The notes beneath the pieces are model-generated. The model had not been told where the DNA came from. It was given only the letters and a program-made list of their open reading frames with translations, and did not search any database. The position numbers were made by a program, and so were the translations under genes. A stretch of DNA of 64,000 bases from Gammaproteobacteria bacterium (GTDB taxonomy: Bacteria > Pseudomonadota > Gammaproteobacteria > Pseudomonadales > Azotimanducaceae): positions 1 to 64,000 of the forward strand of contig JAAXKB010000028.1 of the NCBI GenBank assembly GCA_012269545.1, read 5' to 3'. Of this stretch, positions 32,724-43,322 are shown piece by piece. Numbering within the stretch: the first letter of the stretch is position 1; each line of letters opens with the position of its first letter.

Positions 32724-33104
32724 ATGAAAATCGATGAGCACAAGAAAGACAAAGGGTGGTCGTTGCGTGCTGGAGATGGTGATGAACCTGATTTCGGTGA
32801 AGAACACGATGTCGGCCTCGTTACGGAAGAGGCAGAGCCGGAGCTCAAGCGTCCGCCGATGTACAAGGTGATTTTGCTCAACGACGATTACACGCCGATG
32901 GAATTCGTCGTGCACATACTCGAGATATTCTTCGGTATGAACCGTGAGAAGGCGACTCAGATCATGCTGACTGTGCATACAGAAGGTGGCGCAGTGGTAG
33001 GCATATTTCCGCGGGACATTGCGGAAACGAAATCAGAGCAAGTGAACCAATACGCTCAGGAGAATAGCCACCCGTTAATGTCCACGGTTGAACTAGCCGA
33101 CTAG
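32724..33104 (+). CDS. clpS: ATP-dependent Clp protease adaptor ClpS
   Basis: [45 protein letters not shown]. Confidence 0.95.
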   Translation: MKIDEHKKDKGWSLRAGDGDEPDFGEEHDVGLVTEEAEPELKRPPMYKVILLNDDYTPMEFVVHILEIFFGMNREKATQIMLTVHTEGGAVVGIFPRDIAETKSEQVNQYAQENSHPLMSTVELAD

Positions 33105-33140
33105 CGCAGCACGCGGCACGAGCAAAACAAGAGAAACGTC

Positions 33141-35399
33141 ATGTTAAGCAAAGAATTGGAAAAATCGCTGAACGAAATTGCGCAAAGCGCAAGCGCGCGG
33201 CGGCACGAATTTATTACGGTTGAGCATCTGCTGCTAGCGTTGATGAACAATGACGCTGCATTAGAGGTGCTCAGAAATGTTGGGGCTAATGCCGCCAAAC
33301 TCACCAGCGAGTTGGAAAAGTACATCGAAGAGACGACACCGGTCTTACCCGTCAGCGACGAAGAGCACGGCCCGCAAACCACGCTGGGATTTCAGCGGGT
33401 GGTTTCACGCTCGCTTTTTCACGTCCAGTCCTCTGGCCGCAAAGAAGTAACGGGTGCGAACGTACTGGTTGCGATCTTCAGCGAACAAGAAAGTCAGGCG
33501 GTTTACCTGCTAAAGGTGCAGGGCGTTACGCGGATTGACGTGGTGAACTATATTTCCCACGGCATCAGTAAGGCGGAAGACGAGGAAGCCTCAGAGGCGG
33601 GGCAGCAGTCTGCAGACGGCGGAGAGCCGGCTGAAGCGGGTCAAAAAGCCTTGCAGCTCTATGCAACAGATCTGAACGAGGAAGCGCGAGCGGGGCGTAT
33701 AGACCCTCTGGTAGGTCGTTCAGAGGAACTGGAGCGTGTGATTCAGATTTTGTGTCGGCGGCGCAAAAATAATCCGCTTCTGGTCGGTGAGTCAGGTGTG
33801 GGGAAAACCGCCATTGCCGAGGGGCTGGCCAAGCGTATTGTTGACGAGAAAGTGCCCGAGGTTGTGGCTGGCAGCACGATCTATTCGCTCGATCTGGGTG
33901 CCTTAGTGGCGGGTACTAAGTACCGCGGCGATTTTGAGAAGCGTTTTAAGGCCGTACTTGCAGAATTGAAGGAAACGGAAGGGTCCATTCTGTTTATCGA
34001 CGAAATTCATACCATCATCGGCGCCGGCGCAGCCTCCGGCGGCGTCATGGACGCATCAAATTTGCTCAAGCCGTTGTTGACCTCGGGGCAAATGCGCTGC
34101 ATGGGCTCAACCACCTATCAAGAATATCGGGGCATTTTCGACAAGGATCGAGCCTTATCCCGCCGCTTTCAGAAAATCGACGTGATAGAACCGGATGTGG
34201 ATGACACCTATCGCATTTTGAAGGGGCTGAAATCGCGTTTCGAAGAGCATTACAACCTGCGCTATACGGACAAAGCCCTGCGAACCGCATCGGAGTTGGC
34301 CGCACGGTACATTAATGATCGCTTCATGCCAGATAAGGCCATTGATGTGGTAGACGAAGCCGGCGCAGCTCAGCAACTGCAGCCGCCCAGCAAGCGTAAG
34401 AAAAGCATTGGCGCATCCGATGTTGAGCAAGTTGTCGCAAAGATTGCACGCATCCCGTCGTCCCAAGTGACGTCCTCGGATAAAGCATCTTTGCGGGATC
34501 TCGAAGGCAACCTGAAAATGGCCGTGTTCGGGCAAGATGAAGCCATCGAGCAGCTAGCTTCGGCTATTAAGCTGTCCCGCGCGGGATTGAAGAGCGGCGA
34601 AAAGCCCATCGGTTCTTTCCTGTTCGCCGGGCCAACCGGAGTCGGTAAGACCGAGGTTTCCAAACAACTGGCGCATGCCATGGGTGTCGAGTTGCTGCGC
34701 TACGATATGTCCGAATACATGGAGCGTCACACGGTTTCGCGCCTGATTGGCGCACCTCCGGGTTATGTAGGTTTCGATCAAGGCGGTCTGTTAACCGAAG
34801 CCGTGACAAAGCACCCGCATTGCGTCGTGCTGCTGGATGAAATTGAAAAAGCTCATCCAGAGGTATTCAATTTGCTGCTGCAGGTCATGGACCATGGCAC
34901 GCTCACGGATAATAACGGTCGTAAGGCTGACTTCCGCAACGTTGTGCTGATTATGACCACCAACGCCGGAGCTCAGGAAATGGGTCGGCCCTCCATCGGG
35001 TTTGCAGAGCAAGACAACTCGACGGATGGCATGGAAGTGATTCGTCGGATGTTTACGCCGGAGTTTCGCAACCGCTTAGACGCCATCGTGCAATTCAGTG
35101 CGCTCAAGCTTGAGGTTGTCAAGACGGTGGTCGACAAGTTCCTGACAGAACTGCAAGCGCAATTGGATGAAAAGCGTGTCACGCTAGAGGTCGATGACGA
35201 GGCGAGAGAATGGCTCGCGCGCGAGGGCTACGACGAGAAGATGGGCGCCAGACCCATGCAGCGGTTGATTCAGGAAAAGATCAAGCGGCAACTCGCGGAA
35301 GACTTGTTGTTTGGTGAATTGGCGTCTGGCGGGACGGTGCGCGTATCCATTGAAGAAAACGAACTCAGCCTCAATATTTTATCGGCAGCGGAAGCCTAG
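33141..35399 (+). CDS. clpA: ATP-dependent Clp protease ATP-binding subunit ClpA
   Basis: [34 protein letters not shown]; two AAA modules ([33 protein letters not shown]). Confidence 0.96.
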   Translation: MLSKELEKSLNEIAQSASARRHEFITVEHLLLALMNNDAALEVLRNVGANAAKLTSELEKYIEETTPVLPVSDEEHGPQTTLGFQRVVSRSLFHVQSSGRKEVTGANVLVAIFSEQESQAVYLLKVQGVTRIDVVNYISHGISKAEDEEASEAGQQSADGGEPAEAGQKALQLYATDLNEEARAGRIDPLVGRSEELERVIQILCRRRKNNPLLVGESGVGKTAIAEGLAKRIVDEKVPEVVAGSTIYSLDLGALVAGTKYRGDFEKRFKAVLAELKETEGSILFIDEIHTIIGAGAASGGVMDASNLLKPLLTSGQMRCMGSTTYQEYRGIFDKDRALSRRFQKIDVIEPDVDDTYRILKGLKSRFEEHYNLRYTDKALRTASELAARYINDRFMPDKAIDVVDEAGAAQQLQPPSKRKKSIGASDVEQVVAKIARIPSSQVTSSDKASLRDLEGNLKMAVFGQDEAIEQLASAIKLSRAGLKSGEKPIGSFLFAGPTGVGKTEVSKQLAHAMGVELLRYDMSEYMERHTVSRLIGAPPGYVGFDQGGLLTEAVTKHPHCVVLLDEIEKAHPEVFNLLLQVMDHGTLTDNNGRKADFRNVVLIMTTNAGAQEMGRPSIGFAEQDNSTDGMEVIRRMFTPEFRNRLDAIVQFSALKLEVVKTVVDKFLTELQAQLDEKRVTLEVDDEAREWLAREGYDEKMGARPMQRLIQEKIKRQLAEDLLFGELASGGTVRVSIEENELSLNILSAAEA

Positions 35400-35409
35400 G
35401 GGCAGGATG

Positions 35410-35435
35410 GCCTGAGCGAGGCATATGGCTCAGGC
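35410..35435. terminator. Hairpin between convergent clpA and infA
   Basis: GCCTGAGC GAGGCATATG GCTCAGGC: 8-bp perfect inverted repeat; no U-tract. Confidence 0.45.
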
Positions 35436-35441
35436 GCTGAG

Positions 35442-35657
35442 CTACATCCGGAAGGTGATGCGGCCTTTGCTCAGGTCATAGGGGGTAAGTTCCACCTTGA
35501 CCTTGTCGCCGGTGAGAATGCGGATGTAGTTTTTGCGCATTTTCCCGGAAATATGCGCGGTGACGGTATGCCCGTTTTCGAGCTCTACCCGAAACATCGT
35601 GTTGGGTAGCGTATCAATGATGGTTCCGTCCATCTCGATCTGTTCTTCTTTCGCCAT
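35442..35657 (-). CDS. infA: Translation initiation factor IF-1
   Basis: [71 protein letters not shown]. Confidence 0.97.
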   Translation of the reverse strand: MAKEEQIEMDGTIIDTLPNTMFRVELENGHTVTAHISGKMRKNYIRILTGDKVKVELTPYDLSKGRITFRM

Positions 35658-35758
35658 GCGGCCTCTAGGTCTTTAACATCGCGCGCGATGGTGCCAGAAG
35701 GACACGTCAAATAGAAGTGCCATCACACCCTGAATTCATGCCCAACGGTTAGGGGCGG

Positions 35759-36478
35759 TCAGTTTAGGGTAAGCCAGCGTCCTTCAATGAACATCTGAAG
35801 AGGTCGATATTGGCTCTTGTACGCCATCTTCGGCGACTCTTTGATCCAATAGCCCAAGTAAAGGTGCGACAAGCCTAGGCGGCGGCATTGTTCAATTTGC
35901 TGCAAAATACTGAAGACACCCAAACTTCTGGCGCTTTCTGAGGGCTCAAAAAACGTGTATACCGCGGACAGTCCATCGTCGAGCTGATCGGTTACCGCCA
36001 CACTGATCAGCTGTTCGCCACGATAAAGGCAGACGAACTGCGTTTCTGCCCAGGCGCAAAGTAAAAACGATTTGAACTGATCTTCACTCGCTGGGTACAT
36101 ATCACCGTCTGTATGGCGCATGCTGATATAGCGTTCATAGACTTGATAGTGTCGCGCCGTAAACCGGGCTGGCTCTACTCGCACGGTTAAATCCTGGTTT
36201 TTCCTGCTGGTGCGACGCTGAGAGCGTGTTGGCTGGAAACTGCTGACGGGTAGCCGAACCGCGATGCAGGCATTGCAGCGACCGCATCTGGGCCGATATA
36301 GGTGTCCGCCGCTGCGGCGAAAGCCCTGAGCGGACAATTGTTGATAGGCCGTTGAGGTGATAATCCGGCGCGGGTCGGCAAACAGTGTTTGCGCGTCACT
36401 GCGATCGAGGTAAGAGCAGGGATGCGGTGGCGTGAGATAAAAATCTAACGGGGCTTCTTGGTCCGAGTCGGCGGTCAT
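35759..36478 (-). CDS. bpt: Arginyl/leucyltransferase of the N-end rule pathway (Bpt/Ate type)
   Basis: PCSYLDRSDAQTLFADP, FRRSGGHLYRPRCGRCNACIAVRLPV, YLGYWIKESPKMAYKSQYRPLQM. Confidence 0.93.
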   Translation of the reverse strand: MTADSDQEAPLDFYLTPPHPCSYLDRSDAQTLFADPRRIITSTAYQQLSAQGFRRSGGHLYRPRCGRCNACIAVRLPVSSFQPTRSQRRTSRKNQDLTVRVEPARFTARHYQVYERYISMRHTDGDMYPASEDQFKSFLLCAWAETQFVCLYRGEQLISVAVTDQLDDGLSAVYTFFEPSESARSLGVFSILQQIEQCRRLGLSHLYLGYWIKESPKMAYKSQYRPLQMFIEGRWLTLN

Positions 36479-37224
36479 GCACAGGGCCCCTGCGCCTTGG
36501 CTGCAGCGTTCTCATTGGGTTCTGCCGCCCCCAAATCAGACCAAGATCCCAGTCGGGTTTTGCTGAGGTCGTTGTTGGCCAGAAGCCCGAGAAACTCGTC
36601 ACGGTGCATGGCTTGCACGCCCAGCGATTGCAGATGCGGGTTCATCATTTGGCAGTCGATCAAGGTGAAATCCCAGTCCAGCAAGCGTTGATTGAGATGA
36701 TAAAAAGCCAGTTTGGACCCATCGCTGACGGTGGAGAACATGGATTCGCCGAAAAACATCCGACCCAGAGACAGGCCGTATAAACCGCCGACCAGGTCAC
36801 CCTCCTGCCAAACCTCGACACTGTGAGCCATGCCACTGCGATGCAGCTCGCAATAGGCATCGCGCATCCTTGGCGTGATCCACGTGCCCACTGATTTTGC
36901 CCGCACATCAGCGCAGGCGCTGATGACGTCGCTGAAGCTGTGATCGAATGTAATCTTGCACCCGCTGTTGCGAAGACGTTTCATCAGACTCCGAGTAACT
37001 CTCATTTTACCCGGCACGATGACCCCTCGCTCGGCAGGGCTCCACCAAAATATCGGTTCGTCGTCGCGTTCGAACCACGGAAAAATTCCGAGCGCGTAGG
37101 CTTCAATAATCCACTCTGGCGACAAAGCGCCGCCGGCCGCAAGCAAACCTTGCGGTTCGTCAAGAGCCGTTCTTGGATCCGGGAAGCTTACCGGGTGAGC
37201 GGGGAGCAGCGGTACCGGTCGCAC
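36475..37224 (-). CDS. aat: Leucyl/phenylalanyl-tRNA--protein transferase
   Basis: FPDPRTALDEPQGLLAAGGALSPEWIIEAYALGIFPWFERDDEPIFWWSPAERGVI; 4-nt ATGA overlap with bpt. Confidence 0.95.
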   Translation of the reverse strand: MRPVPLLPAHPVSFPDPRTALDEPQGLLAAGGALSPEWIIEAYALGIFPWFERDDEPIFWWSPAERGVIVPGKMRVTRSLMKRLRNSGCKITFDHSFSDVISACADVRAKSVGTWITPRMRDAYCELHRSGMAHSVEVWQEGDLVGGLYGLSLGRMFFGESMFSTVSDGSKLAFYHLNQRLLDWDFTLIDCQMMNPHLQSLGVQAMHRDEFLGLLANNDLSKTRLGSWSDLGAAEPNENAAAKAQGPCA

Positions 37225-37233
37225 AATACTAGG

Positions 37234-37512
37234 TCAGTCGTTAAGTAGCGCGAGAAATGCGGTGGACTGCCGATGGTCCTTGATGATGTCGCCCAGCGTT
37301 TGGCCGGCGTTGTTTGTCGCTTGCCGATTGCCGCCCTTGGCCTCGTAACGCTGAAGAAAGACGCCAAAATCCTCGATTCGCATGCTGCGATAGGCGTTCA
37401 GCAGTTTACTGAAGTCCGCAGGCTCGTTGCCCAAGGGTTCCTTATCCAAAAAACTGTCGATTCGGGCGTCATCCCAAACTTCGTCAATAACTTTTATTTT
37501 ATCTGGGCGCAT
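37234..37512 (-). CDS. PA4642-family conserved protein
   Basis: [62 protein letters not shown]. Confidence 0.75.
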   Translation of the reverse strand: MRPDKIKVIDEVWDDARIDSFLDKEPLGNEPADFSKLLNAYRSMRIEDFGVFLQRYEAKGGNRQATNNAGQTLGDIIKDHRQSTAFLALLND

Positions 37513-37635
37513 CGTCGTTTTCCGTTAAGTTTTGGTCGGGTGGCAGAGGCATACGCTGTCTCACTGTGCATTGTGCCCATTTGTACCGGAAACGGCGAGT
37601 GCGTACACTTGACCCTCGTCAAGAGGATACTTTTT

Positions 37636-39963
37636 TTGTCGACGCCCGCTACCAATCGTCCGCTGCCGCTGCGCGAAATGTTCTTGGTGCTCATCGGCAC
37701 CCTAGCAGTGTTTGTGCTGCTCGCCATTGCTTCCTATTCACCGGAAGATCCGTCGTTTAACTATACCGGTGCCAACACCAACACGCAGAATCTTGTGGGC
37801 TCTGCCGGAGCGTATCTTGCGGATTTTCTGCTTTTTTTGTTTGGCTGGATGGCTTATCTGCTACCCATGGGGCTGATTTACGGGGCGCTGCGACTACTCA
37901 AGCTGCGCGTCATCAAACCCGACGCGCTGGGGATTGGTGTGCGCTCCAGCGGTTGGATCGCGTCCCTGCTGTGTTCTTGCGTGCTCATGTATCTGCACAA
38001 CTATTCAGGGGATTCGCTGCCGTCTGGCGCGGGCGGTGTACTGGGCATGGCCTTGGGCGCCTGGGGAGCTGGTGTTTTCGGCGTTGTCGGATTGACGGTT
38101 TTGTGTTCGGCGGGCTTCTTGATCGGCGCGCAAGCTGCGCTGGGGTTTTCCTGGCTGCAGATTACCGAAATGTTGGGGCGTGGGCTGACCCGCCTTTGGC
38201 ATAAAGGCGCGGAGACGTTTGATCGGCTGAACGATCGGCGTCTGGCCAAAGCTCAGGAGCGTCAGCGGGCGCAAGCACAGGCCGAGCAAGAAGAAAACTC
38301 CATTGCGCACAAACGTAAAGCTGAACTTACGGCAACTCTGGAGGCGAAGAACGCAGCCGCTGGCAGTTCGCCTGACGCATCTGATGCGGGTAAGTCTTCC
38401 GTGCAGATTTTGCCTGCGGCAGCGGAGAAAAAACCTGCGAGCAAAACCCAGCAAAAACGCCTCTTTGACAGTCAAACCATTACCGAACTGCCGGATGTCG
38501 ACTTGTTGGATCAGCCCAATGGCAATCAGGGCGGGGCCTTCAGTGCTGACGTATTAGAGGCCATGTCCAAGCAACTGGAACTCAAACTGGCGGATTTCAA
38601 TGTTGAGGCCGTTGTCGTGTCTGTGCTGCCGGGCCCCGTAATTACTCGGTTTGAAATCCAGCCCGCTGCTGGGGTGAAGGTGCAGAAAATCAGCGCGCTG
38701 GCCAAGGACTTAGCCCGCTCTCTGGCCGTCATAAGCGTACGCATTGTTGAAGTGATTCCCGGCAAGCCCTATGTGGGTATCGAAATCCCCAACGAACACC
38801 GGGAAATGGTGCAGCTGCACGAAGTCATCAATTCGTCTTCGTTTCAGGAAGCGACGAGTCATTTGGCGCTGGCGCTGGGTAAGGATATTGCCGGGGCGAC
38901 CATCGTTGCGGATATTGCGCGCATGCCGCACTTGCTGGTGGCGGGTACGACCGGTTCCGGTAAGTCGGTTGGCGTCAACTCCATGCTTCTCAGCATTTTG
39001 CTCAAGGCAACCCCCGAGCAGGTTCGCCTGATATTGGTCGATCCCAAAATGCTGGAGTTGTCGATTTACGAGGGTATCCCTCATCTCTTGGCGCCCGTAG
39101 TCACGGACATGAAAGAGGCAGCCCACGCGCTGAATTGGGCCGTAGGAGAGATGGAGAGACGCTATCGACTGATGGCCGCCTTAGGCGTTCGGAATTTAGC
39201 CGGATTTAATAGGCAGGTAAAAGAGGCTGCCGCCAAGGGCGAGCCGATTAAGGATCCTCTGTGGCCGTTAGAGGCCGAACAGGCGCCGGAGCTGGAGGCG
39301 CTGCCGGCCATTGTTATCGTGATTGATGAGTTCGCCGACATGATGATGATCGTGGGCAAGAAAGTAGAGCAGTTGATTGCGCGCATTGCGCAGAAGGCCC
39401 GGGCCGCTGGTATTCACCTAATTTTGGCTACCCAACGGCCGTCTGTTGATGTGATCACTGGCCTGATTAAGGCCAACATACCGTCGCGTATCAGTTTCCA
39501 AGTCTCATCACGTATCGATTCTCGGACGATCTTGGATCAGGGCGGTGCTGAACAGCTGCTTGGTCATGGCGACATGCTGTACCTGCCGCCGGGCACCGCA
39601 CTGCCGCAGCGCGTGCACGGTGCCTTCGTCTCGGACGATGAAGTGCACCGCGTGGTGGAAGATTGGAAGCAGCGAGGTGCACCGGACTACCTTGAAGACA
39701 TTCTCACTGGACAGACCGAGGGTGAAGCCTTCGTTAAGTTGGATTCGGATGATGATGCAGAACAGTCCGACGAACTCTACGACGAGGCTGTGGCATTTGT
39801 GCTGGAGTCTCGACGCGCATCCATCTCTGCCGTACAGCGCAAGCTGCGGATAGGCTACAACCGCGCTGCGCGGTTGATCGAATCCATGGAAGCCGCCGGT
39901 GTGGTTTCAAGCATGAACACAAATGGCAGCCGCGAAGTATTGGTGCCCGAGCGGAATGGTTAG
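37636..39963 (+). CDS. ftsK: DNA translocase FtsK
   Basis: N-terminal TM segments; [54 protein letters not shown]-terminal gamma domain; TTG start proposed at 37636 (ATG alternative 37678). Confidence 0.94.
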   Translation: MSTPATNRPLPLREMFLVLIGTLAVFVLLAIASYSPEDPSFNYTGANTNTQNLVGSAGAYLADFLLFLFGWMAYLLPMGLIYGALRLLKLRVIKPDALGIGVRSSGWIASLLCSCVLMYLHNYSGDSLPSGAGGVLGMALGAWGAGVFGVVGLTVLCSAGFLIGAQAALGFSWLQITEMLGRGLTRLWHKGAETFDRLNDRRLAKAQERQRAQAQAEQEENSIAHKRKAELTATLEAKNAAAGSSPDASDAGKSSVQILPAAAEKKPASKTQQKRLFDSQTITELPDVDLLDQPNGNQGGAFSADVLEAMSKQLELKLADFNVEAVVVSVLPGPVITRFEIQPAAGVKVQKISALAKDLARSLAVISVRIVEVIPGKPYVGIEIPNEHREMVQLHEVINSSSFQEATSHLALALGKDIAGATIVADIARMPHLLVAGTTGSGKSVGVNSMLLSILLKATPEQVRLILVDPKMLELSIYEGIPHLLAPVVTDMKEAAHALNWAVGEMERRYRLMAALGVRNLAGFNRQVKEAAAKGEPIKDPLWPLEAEQAPELEALPAIVIVIDEFADMMMIVGKKVEQLIARIAQKARAAGIHLILATQRPSVDVITGLIKANIPSRISFQVSSRIDSRTILDQGGAEQLLGHGDMLYLPPGTALPQRVHGAFVSDDEVHRVVEDWKQRGAPDYLEDILTGQTEGEAFVKLDSDDDAEQSDELYDEAVAFVLESRRASISAVQRKLRIGYNRAARLIESMEAAGVVSSMNTNGSREVLVPERNG

Positions 39964-39981
39964 GGCAAGTGCTTAGGACCA

Positions 39982-40632
39982 ATGTTTAGTCAGTGGGCCT
40001 CTTTCGGCCGGGGAGGGCCTTGGGCACTGACAGTGTCGCTGGTGCTGCTGTTGCTTGGCGTGAACTTAAGTGCAGACACGCTCAGTCCAGCGCAGGCTTT
40101 GAGCCAGCGCATGTCGGCTTTGGACGGTATGCGCGCCGATATCGTGCAGAAAATTTATGCGAATGGCGTGGTGCTGGAGGAGAGCCAAGGCACTATGGCA
40201 TTAGCCAAGCCAAACTTGCGCTGGCAAATCGACACGCCGTTGCCGCAGGTGATCTTGGTACGGCAAAACGAACTGCAAATTTACGATGAGGATCTGGCCC
40301 AGCTGACGATCAGGGACTGGACGGACGCCCAAAACGAAACCCCCGCCGATGTGCTAATGGAACCTGCGCGCCTGCTCAGCGGAGATTACAGTGTGACCTA
40401 TGATCGGCGAGGCGCCACAGAGGTTTATCGGTTGTTTTCGGATGCACCTTCATCGTTTTTTCAGCTGCTGGAAATTGGCTTTGCTGACCGTGTTCTCGAG
40501 TCGTTGGTGATCTTGGACTGGCAAGGCCAACAAACTCAGATCCGCTTTCTCAACGTTGAGATGGTGACCGAACTGCCAGCGCAATTGTTTGAGTTGTCGG
40601 TGCCTCAGGGCACGGATGTGATTCGTGGCTGA
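39982..40632 (+). CDS. lolA: Outer-membrane lipoprotein carrier protein LolA
   Basis: Signal peptide then LSQRMSALDGMRADIVQKIYANGVVLEESQGTMALAKPNLRWQIDTP; position ftsK-lolA-rarA-serS is conserved in gammaproteobacteria. Confidence 0.9.
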   Translation: MFSQWASFGRGGPWALTVSLVLLLLGVNLSADTLSPAQALSQRMSALDGMRADIVQKIYANGVVLEESQGTMALAKPNLRWQIDTPLPQVILVRQNELQIYDEDLAQLTIRDWTDAQNETPADVLMEPARLLSGDYSVTYDRRGATEVYRLFSDAPSSFFQLLEIGFADRVLESLVILDWQGQQTQIRFLNVEMVTELPAQLFELSVPQGTDVIRG

Positions 40633-41953
40633 CCTGTTTGGCGCCACTGACGATGGCGGCTTAGATCCGCGGCCGTTGGCTGACCGGCTGAGGCCAGTCA
40701 CATTGAGCGAATACGTTGGCCAGACGCATCTATTGGCCAAGGACAAACCGCTGGGTGGCTTGGCAGCCCGGCAACATATCCATTCGATGTTGCTGTGGGG
40801 ACCACCGGGTACCGGCAAAACGACATTGGCCAGATTGCTCGCTGATAATGCGGGCTGCCAATGGGTTAGCTTGTCCGCCGTACTGTCCGGAGTAAAAGAC
40901 ATCCGCGCGGCAGTGTCTTTGGCAGAACAATATCTGGCTCAAGGCAAGCGTACGGTTCTTTTTGTTGATGAGGTGCATCGATTCAACAAAGCCCAACAGG
41001 ACGCTTTTTTACCTCACGTGGAAGCAGGCACGGTGACCTTTATCGGCGCAACCACGGAGAACCCTTCCTTTGAAGTGAATGCGGCTCTGTTATCCCGAGC
41101 CCGGGTCTATGTCTTGCAGCGGCTGACAGACGAGGAGCTGCTTGAGGTGGTGTCGCGCGGCCTAGAGGTTCTGGACAAGCCCATGCCGACACCGGTGCGT
41201 CATATGCTGGTAGCGGTAGCTGACGGTGACGCGCGTCGAGCATTGAATATCTTGGAAATCGCCGCTCAGCTTACCGAAGGTGAGATTACCCAAGAGATGC
41301 TGGCATCGGTTGCGGGCGAGCAGGTAAGGCGCTTCGATAAGGGCGGCGACATTTTTTACGAGCAAATTTCGGCGTTGCATAAATCCGTTCGCGGCAGCGC
41401 ACCGGATGCCGCCTTATACTGGTTTTGCCGCATGCTCGACGGTGGCGCCGACCCTCGTTACATCGGGCGGCGGATTCTGCGAATGGCCAGCGAGGACATT
41501 GGTAATGCCGACCCCCGGGCACTGCAACTCACGGAATCTGCGCTATCAACGTTTGAGCGTCTCGGGTCTCCGGAGGGCGAGCTGGCGCTGGCTCAAGCGG
41601 TACTCTATCTTGCCAGCGTGCCGAAGAGCGACGCGGCTTATAAAGCCTTTGGAGAGGCCATGGCGTTTGTTAAACAAACGCCGTCTCACGAGGTGCCCAT
41701 GCATTTACGCAATGCACCTACACAGATGATGAAAGGACTGGGCTATGGCGAAGGGTATCGACACGCTCATGCGGAAAATACCACCGATGTAGGCGCCTAC
41801 GCGGCAGGAGAAAACTACTTTCCAGATGAATTGCAGCCGGTGACGTTCTATCATCCCGCCGCCGCTGGTCTGGAAGAGAAGATCCGCCAGCGCCTGCAGC
41901 GATTGGCGGCGGCAGATGCCTTAGCTACAGGCCAGCAACCAACGCAAGAGTGA
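40625..41953 (+). CDS. rarA: Replication-associated recombination protein RarA
   Basis: PLADRLRPVTLSEYVGQTHLL, LLWGPPGTGKTTLARLLA, FIGATTENPSFEVNAALLSRARVYVL. Confidence 0.95.
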   Translation: MADLFGATDDGGLDPRPLADRLRPVTLSEYVGQTHLLAKDKPLGGLAARQHIHSMLLWGPPGTGKTTLARLLADNAGCQWVSLSAVLSGVKDIRAAVSLAEQYLAQGKRTVLFVDEVHRFNKAQQDAFLPHVEAGTVTFIGATTENPSFEVNAALLSRARVYVLQRLTDEELLEVVSRGLEVLDKPMPTPVRHMLVAVADGDARRALNILEIAAQLTEGEITQEMLASVAGEQVRRFDKGGDIFYEQISALHKSVRGSAPDAALYWFCRMLDGGADPRYIGRRILRMASEDIGNADPRALQLTESALSTFERLGSPEGELALAQAVLYLASVPKSDAAYKAFGEAMAFVKQTPSHEVPMHLRNAPTQMMKGLGYGEGYRHAHAENTTDVGAYAAGENYFPDELQPVTFYHPAAAGLEEKIRQRLQRLAAADALATGQQPTQE

Positions 41954-42005
41954 TGTCGCAAACCCTTGGTTGGATTTTTTTATTTGATTAATCGCGGATA
42001 GATGC

Positions 42006-43283
42006 ATGTTAGATATCAAGTTGTTGCGTAGTGAACCGGATCGGGTAGCTCAGGCCCTGATGGTGAAAGGCTATCACTTTGATGTTGCCGGATTTGCAAG
42101 TCTTGAAGAACAACGCAAACGTTTGCAGCAGCAGACCGAAGACCTGCAAAACGAGCGCAACGTCAAATCGAAATCGATTGGCCAGGCCAAGGCCGCAGGG
42201 GAAGATATTGCACCCTTACTTGCCGAGGTCGGCGATTTGGGCGAGCGCCTAGATCAATCTAAGGCGGCCTTTGCCGAGGTTCAACAAGCCATGCAAACGC
42301 TGCTGATGTCGCTGCCTAATATGCCCCATGAGAGCGTTCCCGCGGGCAAGGACGAGACTGATAATGAACTGCGCAGCACGTGGGGCTCGCCGGGTGCGTT
42401 TGATGCAGCGCCGCTTGATCATGTGGATCTTGCAGACAAGGGTGGTTTGGACTTTGAAACCGCAGCGAAGATCACCGGATCGCGCTTTGTGGTCATGCGT
42501 GGTCCTCTGGCCAGACTGCACAGGGCTTTGACCCAATTTATGCTGGATCTGCACACGCAGAAGCACGGCTACCAAGAGGTGTATGTACCGTATATGGTCA
42601 ACGCCGACAGCGCGCGCGGCACGGGTCAGCTACCCAAGGCAGCAGAAGACATGTTTCGGGTGGACGCGGAAAACGACCTCTACTTGATTCCCACCGCCGA
42701 AGTTCCCGTTACCAATTTGTATCGGGGCGAAATTCTCAGCGAAGCCGATTTGCCCATACGACACGTTTGTCATACTCCGTGTTTTCGCAGTGAGGCAGGC
42801 AGCTATGGGCGCGATACCCGAGGGATGATCCGCCAACACCAATTTGAAAAAGTAGAGCTGGTGCAGCTGGTTCATCCGGAGACTTCGTGGGACGCGTTGG
42901 ACGTATTGACCGGTCACGCTGAAACGGTTTTACAGCAGTTAGAATTGCCTTATCGATCCATGGTGTTGTGCGGCGGAGACACCAGTTTTACCGCGGCGAA
43001 AACCATTGATCTGGAGGTGTGGCTGCCTAGCGAAAATCAATATCGGGAGATTTCGTCCTGCAGCAACTTTCTCGATTTTCAGGCGCGCCGGATGCAGGCG
43101 CGTTTTCGTAACGCCGATGGCGACATACAGCTGGTGCATACGTTGAACGGTTCCGGCTTGGCCGTTGGCAGAACCTTGGTAGCACTTGTTGAAAACAATC
43201 AGTTGGGTGATGGAACCATCGCAGTGCCCGAGGCATTGCGTGCCCATTTGGGCGGGGCGGATCGATGGCAGCTGAATCCGTGA
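42006..43283 (+). CDS. serS: Seryl-tRNA synthetase
   Basis: [64 protein letters not shown]. Confidence 0.97.
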   Translation: MLDIKLLRSEPDRVAQALMVKGYHFDVAGFASLEEQRKRLQQQTEDLQNERNVKSKSIGQAKAAGEDIAPLLAEVGDLGERLDQSKAAFAEVQQAMQTLLMSLPNMPHESVPAGKDETDNELRSTWGSPGAFDAAPLDHVDLADKGGLDFETAAKITGSRFVVMRGPLARLHRALTQFMLDLHTQKHGYQEVYVPYMVNADSARGTGQLPKAAEDMFRVDAENDLYLIPTAEVPVTNLYRGEILSEADLPIRHVCHTPCFRSEAGSYGRDTRGMIRQHQFEKVELVQLVHPETSWDALDVLTGHAETVLQQLELPYRSMVLCGGDTSFTAAKTIDLEVWLPSENQYREISSCSNFLDFQARRMQARFRNADGDIQLVHTLNGSGLAVGRTLVALVENNQLGDGTIAVPEALRAHLGGADRWQLNP

Positions 43284-43322
43284 CAAAACACTCCGTTACT
43301 GGCATGGATTTACAGAGCTAAC

